Assembly: GCF_039543825.1 (NCBI RefSeq)
Contig: NZ_BAABKM010000005.1
Coordinates: forward strand, 62,001 to 126,000
Origin: Nocardioides conyzicola
Lineage (GTDB): Bacteria; Actinomycetota; Actinomycetes; Propionibacteriales; Nocardioidaceae
Direction: 5' to 3'
Length of the DNA: 64,000 nt
Below, piece after piece: positions 1 through 8,446 of the stretch. Each line of letters opens with the position of its first letter. Position 1 is the first letter of the stretch. Made by a program: the position numbers and the translations under genes. The notes under the pieces were generated by a model that did no database searches, was not told the origin of the DNA, and saw nothing but the letters and a program-made list of their open reading frames with translations.

Positions 1-3000
1 CGCCTCCCGCGACGCCGGTGCCGGCGAAGCGGTGGATGACACCGTCGGTGGTCACCTTGCGGATGACGTTGTCACCGCTGTCGGCGATGTAGAGGTTGCC
101 CGCGGCGTCGACGGCGGTGCCGCCGGGTTGGTAGAGCTGCGCATCCTCGGCAGGGCCCTCGTCGCCGAGGTCGCCGTACCCGGTGAGCGAGCCGGCCACG
201 TTGTCGGTGACGCCGTTGATGATCGAGGCGAGCACGTTGTCGCCGGTGTTGGAGACGTAGAGCGTGCCGTTGGCGGCGGAGACGCCGGCCGGGCGGTAGA
301 GGCCGCCGGCAGGGGGCAGCGGGAGCCCGGTGGTCGGGTCGATGACCGGGTCGTCGCCGGTGCTGTTGTCGTACGGCACCGCCGTGAGGAGCGGTCCGGT
401 CGTGTCGACGATGCCCGCGCCGTCGGTGTAGGCGTACCCACGGGGGGCGAGCAGGGTCACCCAGTCCTTGCCGGTGAGGGTCAGCCCGGTGGCGCTCGAC
501 GGGACCGTGAGGTCCGCGCCGGCGGCCACGGTCGATCCCGGCGCCAGGGTGTAGTCGGTGCCGGCACGGTCCTCGAGCACGTAGCCGGACAGGTCGGCCG
601 CGGAGGTCGACGTGTTGGTGAGCGTCACCGCCGAGCTGGTCGCCTCCGTGATCTTCACGGCACGGGTGAAGCCGAGCTGCTCGAGGTCGACGGTGCTGGG
701 GCTGCTGAGCGCCTTCTTCAGCGGGTGCCCGACCGAGTCGCCTCCGGCGTACAGCGAGTTGTACCAGACCGCCGCGTCCGCGCTGGAGCGGTCGGACGGG
801 AGCTTGTAGTGCTCGGCGTAGTTGCCGTTGGTGGCCGTGCAGACGGCCGCGCCGTTGAGGGTGTTGGCGGCGCACGGGGTGTCGACGTACGCCCGGGAGA
901 TCGGCGTGCCGCCCTGGGCGACCGACAGGTAGTAGCTGTGGTCCCCGCCGGAGTTGGCCATCGAGGAGAAGCCGTAGACCAGCACGACCGGGGTGGAGGC
1001 GGGGATCGCGTAGTTCGCGCGGAACTGAGCGGTGGTCTTGACCCCGAAGTACTGGTTCTCGACCCACCAGAAGACCTGGGTGCCGTGAGCGGGGATGACC
1101 GGGTCGATCGTGGGCGAGGACGCCGTGGTGTCCGCCGGGTCGTGCAGGGTCATCGTCGTGCCGCTCTTGGTGAGCGTGAGCCCGTACGCCGAGAAGTCGA
1201 TCGGGTGGTCGGTGGTGTTCGTGACCTCGCTGTACTCGTAGTAGTCGGTCGAGTTGTTGTCGTAGTTGACCTCGGTGACCAGCAGGTCGTTCGGCTCGAT
1301 CTCGGGCGGGCCGGAGTTGGCGGCGCCCTTGGTCGACCAGGCCGAGACGCCGAAGTCGCCGGTGCCGTCGGGGTAGCGCGCCCAGGAGGTGGGCGCCGAG
1401 GACGTCCACGTCGTCTGGTCGAGCAGGGTGCCGTCCGTCTCGGTGAGGTAGAGGGTGTCGTCGGCGGCCAGGTCGAAGCCGGCGGCGCCGAGATCGGCGC
1501 CGTCGACGACCACGAAGCCGTGCGCGGCGATGTCTCGTGCGGGCAGCCGGTAGGTGTCGCCCGCGCTGTTCTCCAGGGCGACCGAGGCACCGGAGAGGTC
1601 GCCGCCGGTGTTGTAGAGCTCGACCCAGTCTCCTGCCGCGGTGCCGGCGGTCCTGACCTCGTTGACGGCCAGACCCGCCAGCGGGTCACCGGGGGCCGGG
1701 CCACCGGACGGCGGCAGCACGACCAGGGTGAAGTCCTCGGAGACCGACCCGTGGTCGGCGCCCGTGCCGCTGTCGCTGGCGCTCACGTGGACGGTGTAGT
1801 GACCGAGGTCGTCGGTCGGCGTGCCGCTGATGGTGCCGGTGCCCGGGTCGATCGTCACGCCGGCCGGGAGGCCGGTGGCGGAGTAGGTGTAGCCGGGGAA
1901 GCCGCCGTGCGCCTTCGCGTGGATGTCGGTGAGGGCCACCCCCCGGTGCACGGAGACGTCGGCGATCGGGTCGAGGCGCAGGACCTTGCTGAGCGTCAGC
2001 TTGAACGACGTGGTCGCGGTGTCGATCGGCGTGCCGTCCGAGACGGTCACCGTCACGTCGTACACGCCGACCTCGTCGGTCGCGACGGGCGTCCCGCTGA
2101 TCACGCCGGTGGCCGGGTCGATCGAGATGCCCGCGGGCAGGCCGGTGGCGGAGTAGGTGAGGTCGCTCCAGACCTTGGTCGCCTGGACCTGGATCGGGGT
2201 CATCGGGCCGTTGAGCGAGATCTCGGTGTCGGCGACGGGCGCGACCACCACGTGCTCGCTCGACTGCGAGATCGGGTCCCGCTGGCTCACGACGAAGTCG
2301 GCCGCGTTGTCGTTGGTGTCCTGCGGGAGCCCGTGCTTGACGATGCGGGTGTCCCAGTGCGCCGCGTCCTGGACCGGAGCGGAGTGGACGCAGCTGGCGG
2401 CGTTGCTGCCGTCGGCGGCGCAGACCGCCGTGCCGGTCCAGCCCTCGGCGCCGTGCACGTTGTTGGTGCCGTCGTTCTTCGAGAAGCCCATGGCGTCCAC
2501 CACCGGCGAGGGGTTGATGCTGGGGTCGGCGAGGTCGAAGTCGCTGGCGCTGGGGCTCCAGGTGACGTGTCCCGGGGTCCCGAAGGCGGCGTCGTTGGCG
2601 GCCGTGTCGTTGGCGGCGAGCGGGTAGACGCCGGTGAGGTCGACAGCCGCGTCGAGCAGGAGCATCTGTCCGCCGGTCGCGTACCCGCCGATGTTCTTCG
2701 CTCCCTGCTGCGAGGGGTTGACGGTCGCGCTGGTGGAGCTGAAGTCGATGTCCGGCGTGACGCCTGCCGGCATCGAGGGCAGCGTGGCGCTCGCGGCGTC
2801 GTAGATCGAGACGAGGAAGTGGTGGTGCGGCTGGACCGTGCCGTAGAGCTTGTACGGCGCCGTGCAGGTCTGGGCGGCCGTGGCCGCGTAGCACAGGTAG
2901 TAGTTCGGCTGGACCGTCGCGGGCGTGGTCGCCGTGTCGAGCGTGCCCAGCACGATCGGGTCGTCGGTCGGGTTGTAGAGCTCGAACCAGTTGTTGTCGT

Positions 3001-4822
3001 AGACGCCCGACTGGTCGCCGTTGACCTGGCTGATCACGAGGCGGTCCGAGGTCAGGGACGCCGGGTGGGCGTTGGTCGCTCCCTTGGTCGCGTGCTGCGA
3101 GACCGCGAAGTCGCCGGTGCCGTCGGGGTAGCGGGCCCACGAGGTCGACGGGGAGGAGGTCCAGGACGTCTCGTCCAGCACGGTGTCGTCGGTCTCGGTG
3201 AGGTCCAGGGTGTCGGCCGCGCTGAGATGGATCCCAGCGCCGGCGAGGTCGGTGCCGTCGATGACGACGTGGTCGTCCGCGGCGATGTCCTGCGTCGGCA
3301 CGCGGTAGGAGTCGCCGGCCTCGTCGGTGAGGTTCACCACGGCCCCGGTCACCGCGGCACCGGTGTTGACGAGCTCGACCCAGTCGTCGGCCGCGGTGCC
3401 GGTGGCCCTGACCTCGTTGATCCTGAGCCCGGCCAGGGGGTCGGTCCCGCTGGGCGGGGTGGTCGGAGGTCGCTCGACGATGGTGAAGTCCAGCGCGACC
3501 GACTGGGCGGCGGAGCCCGCGCCGCTGTCGCTGACGGTGACGTGCACGCCGTAGCGGCCGACGGCGCCGGTCGGGGTGCCGGTGATCACGCCGGAGGCCG
3601 GGTCGATGTCGAGCCCGGCCGGCAGGCCGGTGACGGCGTAGTGGTAGTCGGGGGTGCCGCCGTGCGGGGTCACCTGGACGGGTGCGATGGCCGCGCCCTT
3701 GTGGACGGTGACGTCCGCCTGGGGGTCCACGCGCAGCAGGCTGCTGACCGTCATGGTGAACGTCGTGGTGGCCGTCTCGGGCCCGCTCGGCGTCTGGTCG
3801 GAGACGGTGACCGTCACCGGGTAGGGCCCGAGGTCGTCGGTCGCGGCCGGGGTGCCGCTGATGACACCCGTCGCCGGGTCGATCGTCACTCCCTGGGGCA
3901 GCCCGTCCGCGGCGTACGTCAGGGCGCCGACGCCCTTGCTGCCCTTGACCTCGAGGGGTGCCATCGCCTCACCGCGGCTGACCTCGGTGTCGCTCACCTT
4001 GGCCACGGCCACGTGGTCGTTGACCTGGGAGTGGATGGTGAAGGTCGCGGGCGAGGCGGTCGAGAAGTCGGTGCGGTTGGTGTCCGTGTCGACCGGTACG
4101 CCGTCGGTGAAGGTGCGCGTGATGACGCAGGCGTTCGTCGTCCCCGCGTTGACACCCGTGATCGGCGTCGCGCCGTTGCTCTCAGCGGCGTTCGGCTGGG
4201 TGGTCCCGGCGTTCGTCCAGCCGACGCCGTCGACCAGCCCGGCCGCCCGGGCGGCGGAGGAGGAGAGGTCGCCGGTGAAGGTCGCGGCGCTGCCGGCGTT
4301 GGCGGCGCTGGGGTCGAGCAGGAGGACCTGGCCGCCGGTGTTGCAGCCGCCCATGTTGCTGCCCTGCTGCTGCCCGTTCGCCGCGGTCTTGACCGCGACG
4401 TCCAGGTCCGGGGTGAAGCCGGACGGGTAGGTGCCGTCGTCGGCCGGCGTGTGCGCGTTGGCGTACCAGACGAAGAAGTAGTGGTGCGCCTTCACCGTGC
4501 CCGACAGCTTGACGGTCGAGCTGCACTTCTGCGGCGAGGTCGTGACGCCCCGGTAGCACAGGCTGTAGCTGCTCGACGTGACGGCGCCACCGGCGACCGT
4601 GCCGAGGGCGATGTCGGAGTCCGTCGGGTTGTAGAGCTCGATCCAGTCGTTCGTCCACTGGGCAGTGTCGGAGTTGGCGCCCCAGACTGCCGCGATCACC
4701 AGGTGGTCGGGGGCGGCGGCCGCCTCGGCCGGACCGGCCAGGACCGCTCCCGCCATCGTCGCGGTCAGGGCGGTGGTCACGACGGCGCTGATGACGCCGC
4801 GCCAGCTCTTCAGGAAGGTCAC
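1..4822 (-). CDS. Giant secreted multidomain protein (lamin-tail, Ig-like and NHL modules), 3' end cut by window edge
   Basis: At least 1,607 codons are open to the left edge without a stop, so the C-terminus is missing. I start at GTG 4822, which gives an N-terminus VTFLKSWRGVISAVV followed by a hydrophobic stretch and an AEAAAAP cleavage-like region, a Sec signal peptide. Repeated modules follow. Lamin-tail-like segments (patterns such as WVELYNTG or WFELYNP) sit near residues 30, 463, 595, 1048 and 1178, with a diverged one near 1385. Putative Ig/cadherin-like repeats carry the pattern GLPAGxxIDPxTGxISGTP, for example near 310, 390, 870 and 950. NHL-like strands (GNLYIADSGDNVIRKV) begin near 1507, suggesting the start of a propeller. 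Such architectures are typical of cell-surface or exported structural proteins, sometimes attached to nucleases; no catalytic domain is visible here. It is divergent from the next gene across 114 bp. Confidence 0.85.
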   Translation of the reverse strand, partial: MTFLKSWRGVISAVVTTALTATMAGAVLAGPAEAAAAPDHLVIAAVWGANSDTAQWTNDWIELYNPTDSDIALGTVAGGAVTSSSYSLCYRGVTTSPQKCSSTVKLSGTVKAHHYFFVWYANAHTPADDGTYPSGFTPDLDVAVKTAANGQQQGSNMGGCNTGGQVLLLDPSAANAGSAATFTGDLSSSAARAAGLVDGVGWTNAGTTQPNAAESNGATPITGVNAGTTNACVITRTFTDGVPVDTDTNRTDFSTASPATFTIHSQVNDHVAVAKVSDTEVSRGEAMAPLEVKGSKGVGALTYAADGLPQGVTIDPATGVISGTPAATDDLGPYPVTVTVSDQTPSGPETATTTFTMTVSSLLRVDPQADVTVHKGAAIAPVQVTPHGGTPDYHYAVTGLPAGLDIDPASGVITGTPTGAVGRYGVHVTVSDSGAGSAAQSVALDFTIVERPPTTPPSGTDPLAGLRINEVRATGTAADDWVELVNTGAAVTGAVVNLTDEAGDSYRVPTQDIAADDHVVIDGTDLAGAGIHLSAADTLDLTETDDTVLDETSWTSSPSTSWARYPDGTGDFAVSQHATKGATNAHPASLTSDRLVISQVNGDQSGVYDNNWFELYNPTDDPIVLGTLDTATTPATVQPNYYLCYAATAAQTCTAPYKLYGTVQPHHHFLVSIYDAASATLPSMPAGVTPDIDFSSTSATVNPSQQGAKNIGGYATGGQMLLLDAAVDLTGVYPLAANDTAANDAAFGTPGHVTWSPSASDFDLADPSINPSPVVDAMGFSKNDGTNNVHGAEGWTGTAVCAADGSNAASCVHSAPVQDAAHWDTRIVKHGLPQDTNDNAADFVVSQRDPISQSSEHVVVAPVADTEISLNGPMTPIQVQATKVWSDLTYSATGLPAGISIDPATGVISGTPVATDEVGVYDVTVTVSDGTPIDTATTSFKLTLSKVLRLDPIADVSVHRGVALTDIHAKAHGGFPGYTYSATGLPAGVTIDPGTGTISGTPTDDLGHYTVHVSASDSGTGADHGSVSEDFTLVVLPPSGGPAPGDPLAGLAVNEVRTAGTAAGDWVELYNTGGDLSGASVALENSAGDTYRLPARDIAAHGFVVVDGADLGAAGFDLAADDTLYLTETDGTLLDQTTWTSSAPTSWARYPDGTGDFGVSAWSTKGAANSGPPEIEPNDLLVTEVNYDNNSTDYYEYSEVTNTTDHPIDFSAYGLTLTKSGTTMTLHDPADTTASSPTIDPVIPAHGTQVFWWVENQYFGVKTTAQFRANYAIPASTPVVLVYGFSSMANSGGDHSYYLSVAQGGTPISRAYVDTPCAANTLNGAAVCTATNGNYAEHYKLPSDRSSADAAVWYNSLYAGGDSVGHPLKKALSSPSTVDLEQLGFTRAVKITEATSSAVTLTNTSTSAADLSGYVLEDRAGTDYTLAPGSTVAAGADLTVPSSATGLTLTGKDWVTLLAPRGYAYTDGAGIVDTTGPLLTAVPYDNSTGDDPVIDPTTGLPLPPAGGLYRPAGVSAANGTLYVSNTGDNVLASIINGVTDNVAGSLTGYGDLGDEGPAEDAQLYQPGGTAVDAAGNLYIADSGDNVIRKVTTDGVIHRFAGTGVAGG

Positions 4823-4898
4823 GAGTCGTGAGGATTTCGCTAGCGTCGTAACAGACGGGGATCGTCCGGTGAACGCCCGGGAGTGCCCAGATGATCGT

Positions 4899-4912
4899 TG
4901 GGCGATCGCCCA
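4899..4912. promoter_or_regulatory. Perfect 14-bp palindrome in divergent intergenic region
   Basis: TGGGCGATCGCCCA is its own reverse complement. It lies in the 114-bp gap between the giant surface protein (start 4822) and the phospholipase-like gene (start 4937), where an operator for both could sit. The core GCGATCGC is also a common high-GC palindrome, so chance is possible. No regulator gene adjoins it. Confidence 0.35.
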
Positions 4913-4936
4913 GATCCCGTGCCAGGGTGACCCACC

Positions 4937-5833
4937 ATGGCCGACCTGAAGGACATCGAGCACCTGCTCATCGTCATCGCCGAGGACGTGCCGGTGGCGT
5001 CCGTGACCGCCCTGCCGGAGCTGGTCACGACCTGCCGCAACTACCACCTCACGCCCGACGGCGAGGAGCGTGCGGAGCGTGTCTGGCCGAGCTTCGCCGT
5101 CCTCCTGCGCGACGCCGGCGTCACCGTGCACCTCCGCGCCTCGATGCCGGACACGCTGGGCGACGTCACCGTGATCGAGGGGTCCGCTGCGACCGTCGAG
5201 GCCGTCCTGGCGGGGCTCGGCGACCTCCCGCCCGCCACCCTCGTCGCCGTCGCCCTCGGTGGCGGCGACGCGCTGCCGGTCGCCGAGTCCTGGGGTCCTG
5301 CCCTGGGGGCACCCGGGACCCTGCTCCTGCACACCCCGTGGACCTCCCGAGCCTGGGTGAGCGACGAGGTCTGCGACCACACGTCGCTGATCCAGCTCTG
5401 CGAGCGCTGGACCGCCAGCCACGGCCACGAGGCCCGGATCTGGCTCACCGAGTGGCGGCGCCGCGTGTGCGGTGACCTGGTCGGAGCGGTCGACCTCGGT
5501 GAGCCGGTCGAGAGCACCGACACCGACGGGGTGCCGGCCCGGCCGCTCCCGTACGCCCCCTCCGCGGAGATCGGCACGCGGGCCGGCGCCGCGGTGCTGG
5601 AGCTCACCAACGCCGGCGCATCGCTCGGGATCCATCTCAGGGTCGAGGACGGCGGCAGGACGACCGGGGTGACGGTCCCTGCGTCGCCGGCGGCGCGTCC
5701 GCGCACGATCACGGTGCCGGTCACCACCCGCGACGGCCGGTACGACGTCACCGTGACCGGCCCCGGCGGGTTCGCCCGCCACCTGACAGGCGAGCTCACC
5801 ACGAGCCGCGCGCTCGAAGGAAGGCTCGGATGA
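4937..5833 (+). CDS. Degenerate phospholipase C-like (phosphoesterase family) protein
   Basis: The 298-residue product looks like a shortened bacterial phospholipase C. Residues 4-17 (LKDIEHLLIVIAED) match the first strand of that family, but the metal/nucleophile motif that normally follows (ENRSFDHYFG) is replaced by DVPVASVT. Residues 50-66 (WPSFAVLLRDAGVTVHL) match the family segment TWPTLAERLEAAGVSW. Residues 140-158 (WVSDEVCDHTSLIQLCERW) match the conserved EVFDHTSVIRFLE region, keeping E144, D147, H148, T149 and S150, and WRRRVCGDL follows at 173. Residues 195-290 resemble the C-terminal PLC domain (YDVTVTGPGGFARHLTG). Full enzymes are usually 450-700 residues, so the middle of the catalytic domain is missing. 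No signal peptide is evident. The last four bases overlap the next start (ATGA), so the two genes are probably translated together. I infer a non-catalytic or altered function. Confidence 0.7.
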   Translation: MADLKDIEHLLIVIAEDVPVASVTALPELVTTCRNYHLTPDGEERAERVWPSFAVLLRDAGVTVHLRASMPDTLGDVTVIEGSAATVEAVLAGLGDLPPATLVAVALGGGDALPVAESWGPALGAPGTLLLHTPWTSRAWVSDEVCDHTSLIQLCERWTASHGHEARIWLTEWRRRVCGDLVGAVDLGEPVESTDTDGVPARPLPYAPSAEIGTRAGAAVLELTNAGASLGIHLRVEDGGRTTGVTVPASPAARPRTITVPVTTRDGRYDVTVTGPGGFARHLTGELTTSRALEGRLG

Positions 5834-6555
5834 GCGACTTCACGATGCCCCTGGTCCTCGACCTCGACGTCGTCTCCCTGACGATGTCGTTGGTCAACAT
5901 CGCGTCACCGACCGGTGAGGAGGGCGGGCTGGCGGACTCGATCCAGGACGCCCTGGCGCCGCTCGCCCACCTCAGCGTCGAACGGGTCGGCACCACGGTC
6001 GTCGCGCGTACGGCGGAACCCGACGACGCGGCGGACCGCGTGCTGGTCGCGGGACACCTCGACACCGTCGCCGGCGCGCCCGACGCCTTCGCCTACGTCG
6101 AGATGGGCAGGCTCGTGGGCCCCGGCGCCTGTGACGCGAAGGGCGGGATCGCGGTCATGCTCAAGGCCGCCGCGTCACCACACCCGCGCAACGCGACCTT
6201 CGTCTTCTACGACGGCGCCGAGACCGGGCGCGACGGGCTCACGCAGCTGGCCGAGTCCCGCCCCGACCTCGTCACCGTCGACGCGGCGGTCGTGCTCGAG
6301 CCGACAGCCGGGCGCGTCTCGACGACGGAGCCGACGCATCCCGTGCTCGCCCGCCTCGTCGAGCTGGCCGACGCACCGGGGCCGCCCGCCGTGCCCCTGA
6401 GCTGCTCGGGCGCTCAGGCCCTCGCCGCCCGCGGCATCCCGACCGCGGTCTTCGGGCCCGGCGACCCGCGCCTGGCCCACTCCCCCGACGAGCTCGTCCC
6501 CACCGCGGAGCTCACCCAGTGCGAGCACGTGCTGCGCACCTGGCTGCAGGGTTGA
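5830..6555 (+). CDS. M20 peptidase/DapE-like protein lacking lid domain and catalytic glutamate
   Basis: At 241 residues it resembles DapE/ArgE-type di-zinc amidohydrolases but is about 120 short. The metal site is largely recognisable: H76 and D78 in GHLDT, D102 in GACDAKGG, E131, E157 in VVLEPT, and a late histidine in AHSPDE. In the family a Glu-Glu pair supplies the general base and then a metal ligand (DCEEV in DapE); here the pair reads GAE, so the base position is Ala130. After residue 170 it moves almost directly to the final catalytic-domain strands, so the dimerisation or lid domain is absent. It overlaps the upstream phospholipase-like gene by ATGA. The pairing of two trimmed hydrolases suggests a joint role that is not their ancestral chemistry, which is inference. 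Confidence 0.75.
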   Translation: MSDFTMPLVLDLDVVSLTMSLVNIASPTGEEGGLADSIQDALAPLAHLSVERVGTTVVARTAEPDDAADRVLVAGHLDTVAGAPDAFAYVEMGRLVGPGACDAKGGIAVMLKAAASPHPRNATFVFYDGAETGRDGLTQLAESRPDLVTVDAAVVLEPTAGRVSTTEPTHPVLARLVELADAPGPPAVPLSCSGAQALAARGIPTAVFGPGDPRLAHSPDELVPTAELTQCEHVLRTWLQG

Positions 6556-6556
6556 C

Positions 6557-7519
6557 CTAGACGGACCGCTGGAAGTCGAGCACCCGACCCATCACCCGGT
6601 AGCCCAACAGCTCGTTGACGCCGATCATGTGGTCGTTGGACTCGGCGTTCCAGGTGTCGAGCTCGCGGACCTGCGGCTCCTCCTCGCCGAGCCACCGCAG
6701 CATCTCCAGCTTGAGCACCAGCCCGAGCCGGTGACCGCGGTGCGCGGCCACGACCGACGTGTCGTGCTGCTCCGCGAGCTCGGGCCGCTCGCCGTCGACG
6801 GCCACGACCGTCTGCCCCGCCAGCTGGCCGGTCCCCCGGTGCCGGGCCACCAGGCGGTAGAGCCGGTGTCCACGCTCCGCCCACGCGTGCTCGTACGCCG
6901 CGATCCGCTGGGGCGGGTACACCTCGTCCTCGACGTCCAGCTCGTCGGTGGGGGCGTCGTTGATGGCAGCGGTGAGGTCGGCGAGCGCGGCGAGGTCGCC
7001 GTCGGGAGTCACCCTCGGCCAGCGGACCAGCTCGTAGCCGGGCGTCTCCGGCAGCGGCAACGACGGGAGCTCCTCGACGTACTGCCGGCGGTGCACCTCC
7101 ACCGACCTCTGCTCGAACCCGTGGACGGCGGCGAAGGCCTCGGGCCCCGGCCCCTCCCAGCCGGCGATGCCGACCGTGGTCCGTCCCTCCGACCTCGCCC
7201 GCTCCACCTGGTGCGCCAGCAGGGCACTGCCGTGACCCCGCCGTCGCTGCTCCGGCACGATCTCGACCTCCACCGACGCCAGGTGGGCGTTGTCGTACGA
7301 CGAGACCTCGTAGCGCGCCGCGCCCACGTCGAGCCCACCGGCCGTGGCCAGGAAGGCCCGGGCCGGATCACCGTCCCAGCCGTGGCGGAGCTCGCCGACG
7401 CACTCGTGCTCCGTCAGGGGGTGCAGCCACGGCGAGTCGACGCGCCGCGCTGCGTTGGTCACGGCCACCAGACGGCGTACGGCGTCCGCATCCGTCCAGT
7501 CCACCTGCTCGATCTGCAT
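6557..7519 (-). CDS. Tandem GNAT-domain N-acetyltransferase
   Basis: The 320-residue protein has two GNAT halves. The first (about 1-150) has the acetyl-CoA loop in VEVEIVPEQRRRGHGSALLAH (glycine-rich R-R-G-H-G). The second (about 165-320) has VVAAHRGHRLGLVLKLEMLRWL, another Q/R-x-x-G-x-G/A-like loop, and ends with the common ELLGYRVMGRVLDFQ tail. This double arrangement is frequent in actinobacteria, with mycothiol synthase MshD as the best-known example. This protein lacks convincing MshD-specific features, so the substrate is unknown. It starts at ATG 7519, divergent from the membrane protein at 7554, and converges on the M20-like gene with one base between stops. Confidence 0.85.
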   Translation of the reverse strand: MQIEQVDWTDADAVRRLVAVTNAARRVDSPWLHPLTEHECVGELRHGWDGDPARAFLATAGGLDVGAARYEVSSYDNAHLASVEVEIVPEQRRRGHGSALLAHQVERARSEGRTTVGIAGWEGPGPEAFAAVHGFEQRSVEVHRRQYVEELPSLPLPETPGYELVRWPRVTPDGDLAALADLTAAINDAPTDELDVEDEVYPPQRIAAYEHAWAERGHRLYRLVARHRGTGQLAGQTVVAVDGERPELAEQHDTSVVAAHRGHRLGLVLKLEMLRWLGEEEPQVRELDTWNAESNDHMIGVNELLGYRVMGRVLDFQRSV

Positions 7520-7553
7520 CCCTCGAGCATGCCGGATCCCCTACGGTTCCGCT

Positions 7554-8018
7554 GTGACGAAACTGGGCCGCACGACGCTGCTGTGGATGATCCCGCTCAA
7601 CCTGCTGCTCGTGGCCTGGGTCTGGATCGGCCGGATCGTGTTCGGGGTCGGCGGCTGGTTCTTCCTGATCTTCCTGGTGTCGATCGTCCCGGTCGTGCTG
7701 ATCGCGCTGATCCTGACGACGGTGCTCGCGTTCACCCAGGAGGGCCGGCCGCGCTCGCTGACCCGGTTGCAGGCCTGGGCCCAGCTGCTCACCTGGCTCG
7801 GGCTCCTCGGCTTCGGCGCGTTCTGCCCCGACTTCGGCGACACCGATGACAGCAGCATCTCGTTGCTCACCCAGCTCTTCGGGCACACCGACGCCATGCT
7901 CGACCTGAGCTACACCGTGACCATCGGGTTCGCCGTCGTCGCGGTCGTGGCGTACGTCGTGCTGCTGGTGTCGCTCGTGTTCGCCCGGCGCCACGACCCC
8001 ACCCCGGCCCTCGGCTGA
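7554..8018 (+). CDS. Small integral membrane protein, unknown function
   Basis: I choose GTG 7554 because the open frame upstream lies antisense to the GNAT gene, and because this start gives VTKLGRTTLLWMIPLNLLL, a natural membrane protein start. The product is 154 residues. Hydrophobic segments near 9-28, 31-58 (a long run containing FFLIFLVSIVPVVLIALIL), 75-92 and 120-145 suggest four membrane helices. The loop around 92-112 is acidic (DFGDTDDSS). I do not recognise a family. The next gene follows after three bases and is also a small membrane protein, so the two are likely co-transcribed. Confidence 0.75.
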   Translation: MTKLGRTTLLWMIPLNLLLVAWVWIGRIVFGVGGWFFLIFLVSIVPVVLIALILTTVLAFTQEGRPRSLTRLQAWAQLLTWLGLLGFGAFCPDFGDTDDSSISLLTQLFGHTDAMLDLSYTVTIGFAVVAVVAYVVLLVSLVFARRHDPTPALG

Positions 8019-8021
8019 GCG

Positions 8022-8411
8022 GTGACCGACAATGGTGCGGTGAGCGACACGCCGACCCCCTCGACCCCGCCGAAGAAGCGGCCTCGGCACCTGATGGACC
8101 CCGCCAACCCGCACCGCGAGGTCAAGTCCGCGGCCACCGGCTCGATGCACCTGGAGCCCGTGCAGAAGTGGGTGCTGTCGATCCTCGCGGCCGTGACGAT
8201 CGCCCACCTCGCCGCCGGGCTGGTGATCGCCGCGATGTACGTCGACGACGGTCGCACCGACGCCCAGATCGGGCTCAACGTGCTCGCCGGCGCGTTCGGC
8301 GTCATCGCCGTCGCGGTCTTCCGGACCATCCACCAGCTCAAGCCGGTCTCGGCGTGGCTGCTGCTCGGTCTGGTCCCGACGGTCGTCGGTCTCTGGCTGA
8401 CCTTCCGCTGA
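8022..8411 (+). CDS. Small membrane protein, unknown function
   Basis: The 129-residue protein starts at GTG 8022, three bases after the previous stop; an in-frame GTG at 8040 is an alternative. The first 45 residues are polar and proline/lysine-rich (TPPKKRPRHLMDPANPHRE), followed by three probable membrane helices at about 50-70, 82-100 and 107-127. Similar short proteins are common and uncharacterised in actinobacteria. It pairs with the preceding membrane protein by spacing. No catalytic motif is visible. Confidence 0.75.
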   Translation: MTDNGAVSDTPTPSTPPKKRPRHLMDPANPHREVKSAATGSMHLEPVQKWVLSILAAVTIAHLAAGLVIAAMYVDDGRTDAQIGLNVLAGAFGVIAVAVFRTIHQLKPVSAWLLLGLVPTVVGLWLTFR

Positions 8412-8446
8412 CCCACCGGTCACCGCCCGCGGCCTAGGGTGGCGTC

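Noticed and set aside
32..4831. 1,599-residue open frame on the plus strand
   Set aside because: It is antisense to the lamin-tail protein; composition is repetitive Gly/Arg/Val/Asp without domains, as expected of a high-GC shadow. The minus-strand frame has a signal peptide and recognisable modules.
7344..7553. Longer N-terminus for the membrane protein at 7554
   Set aside because: It is antisense to the GNAT gene, with non-membrane, low-information sequence.
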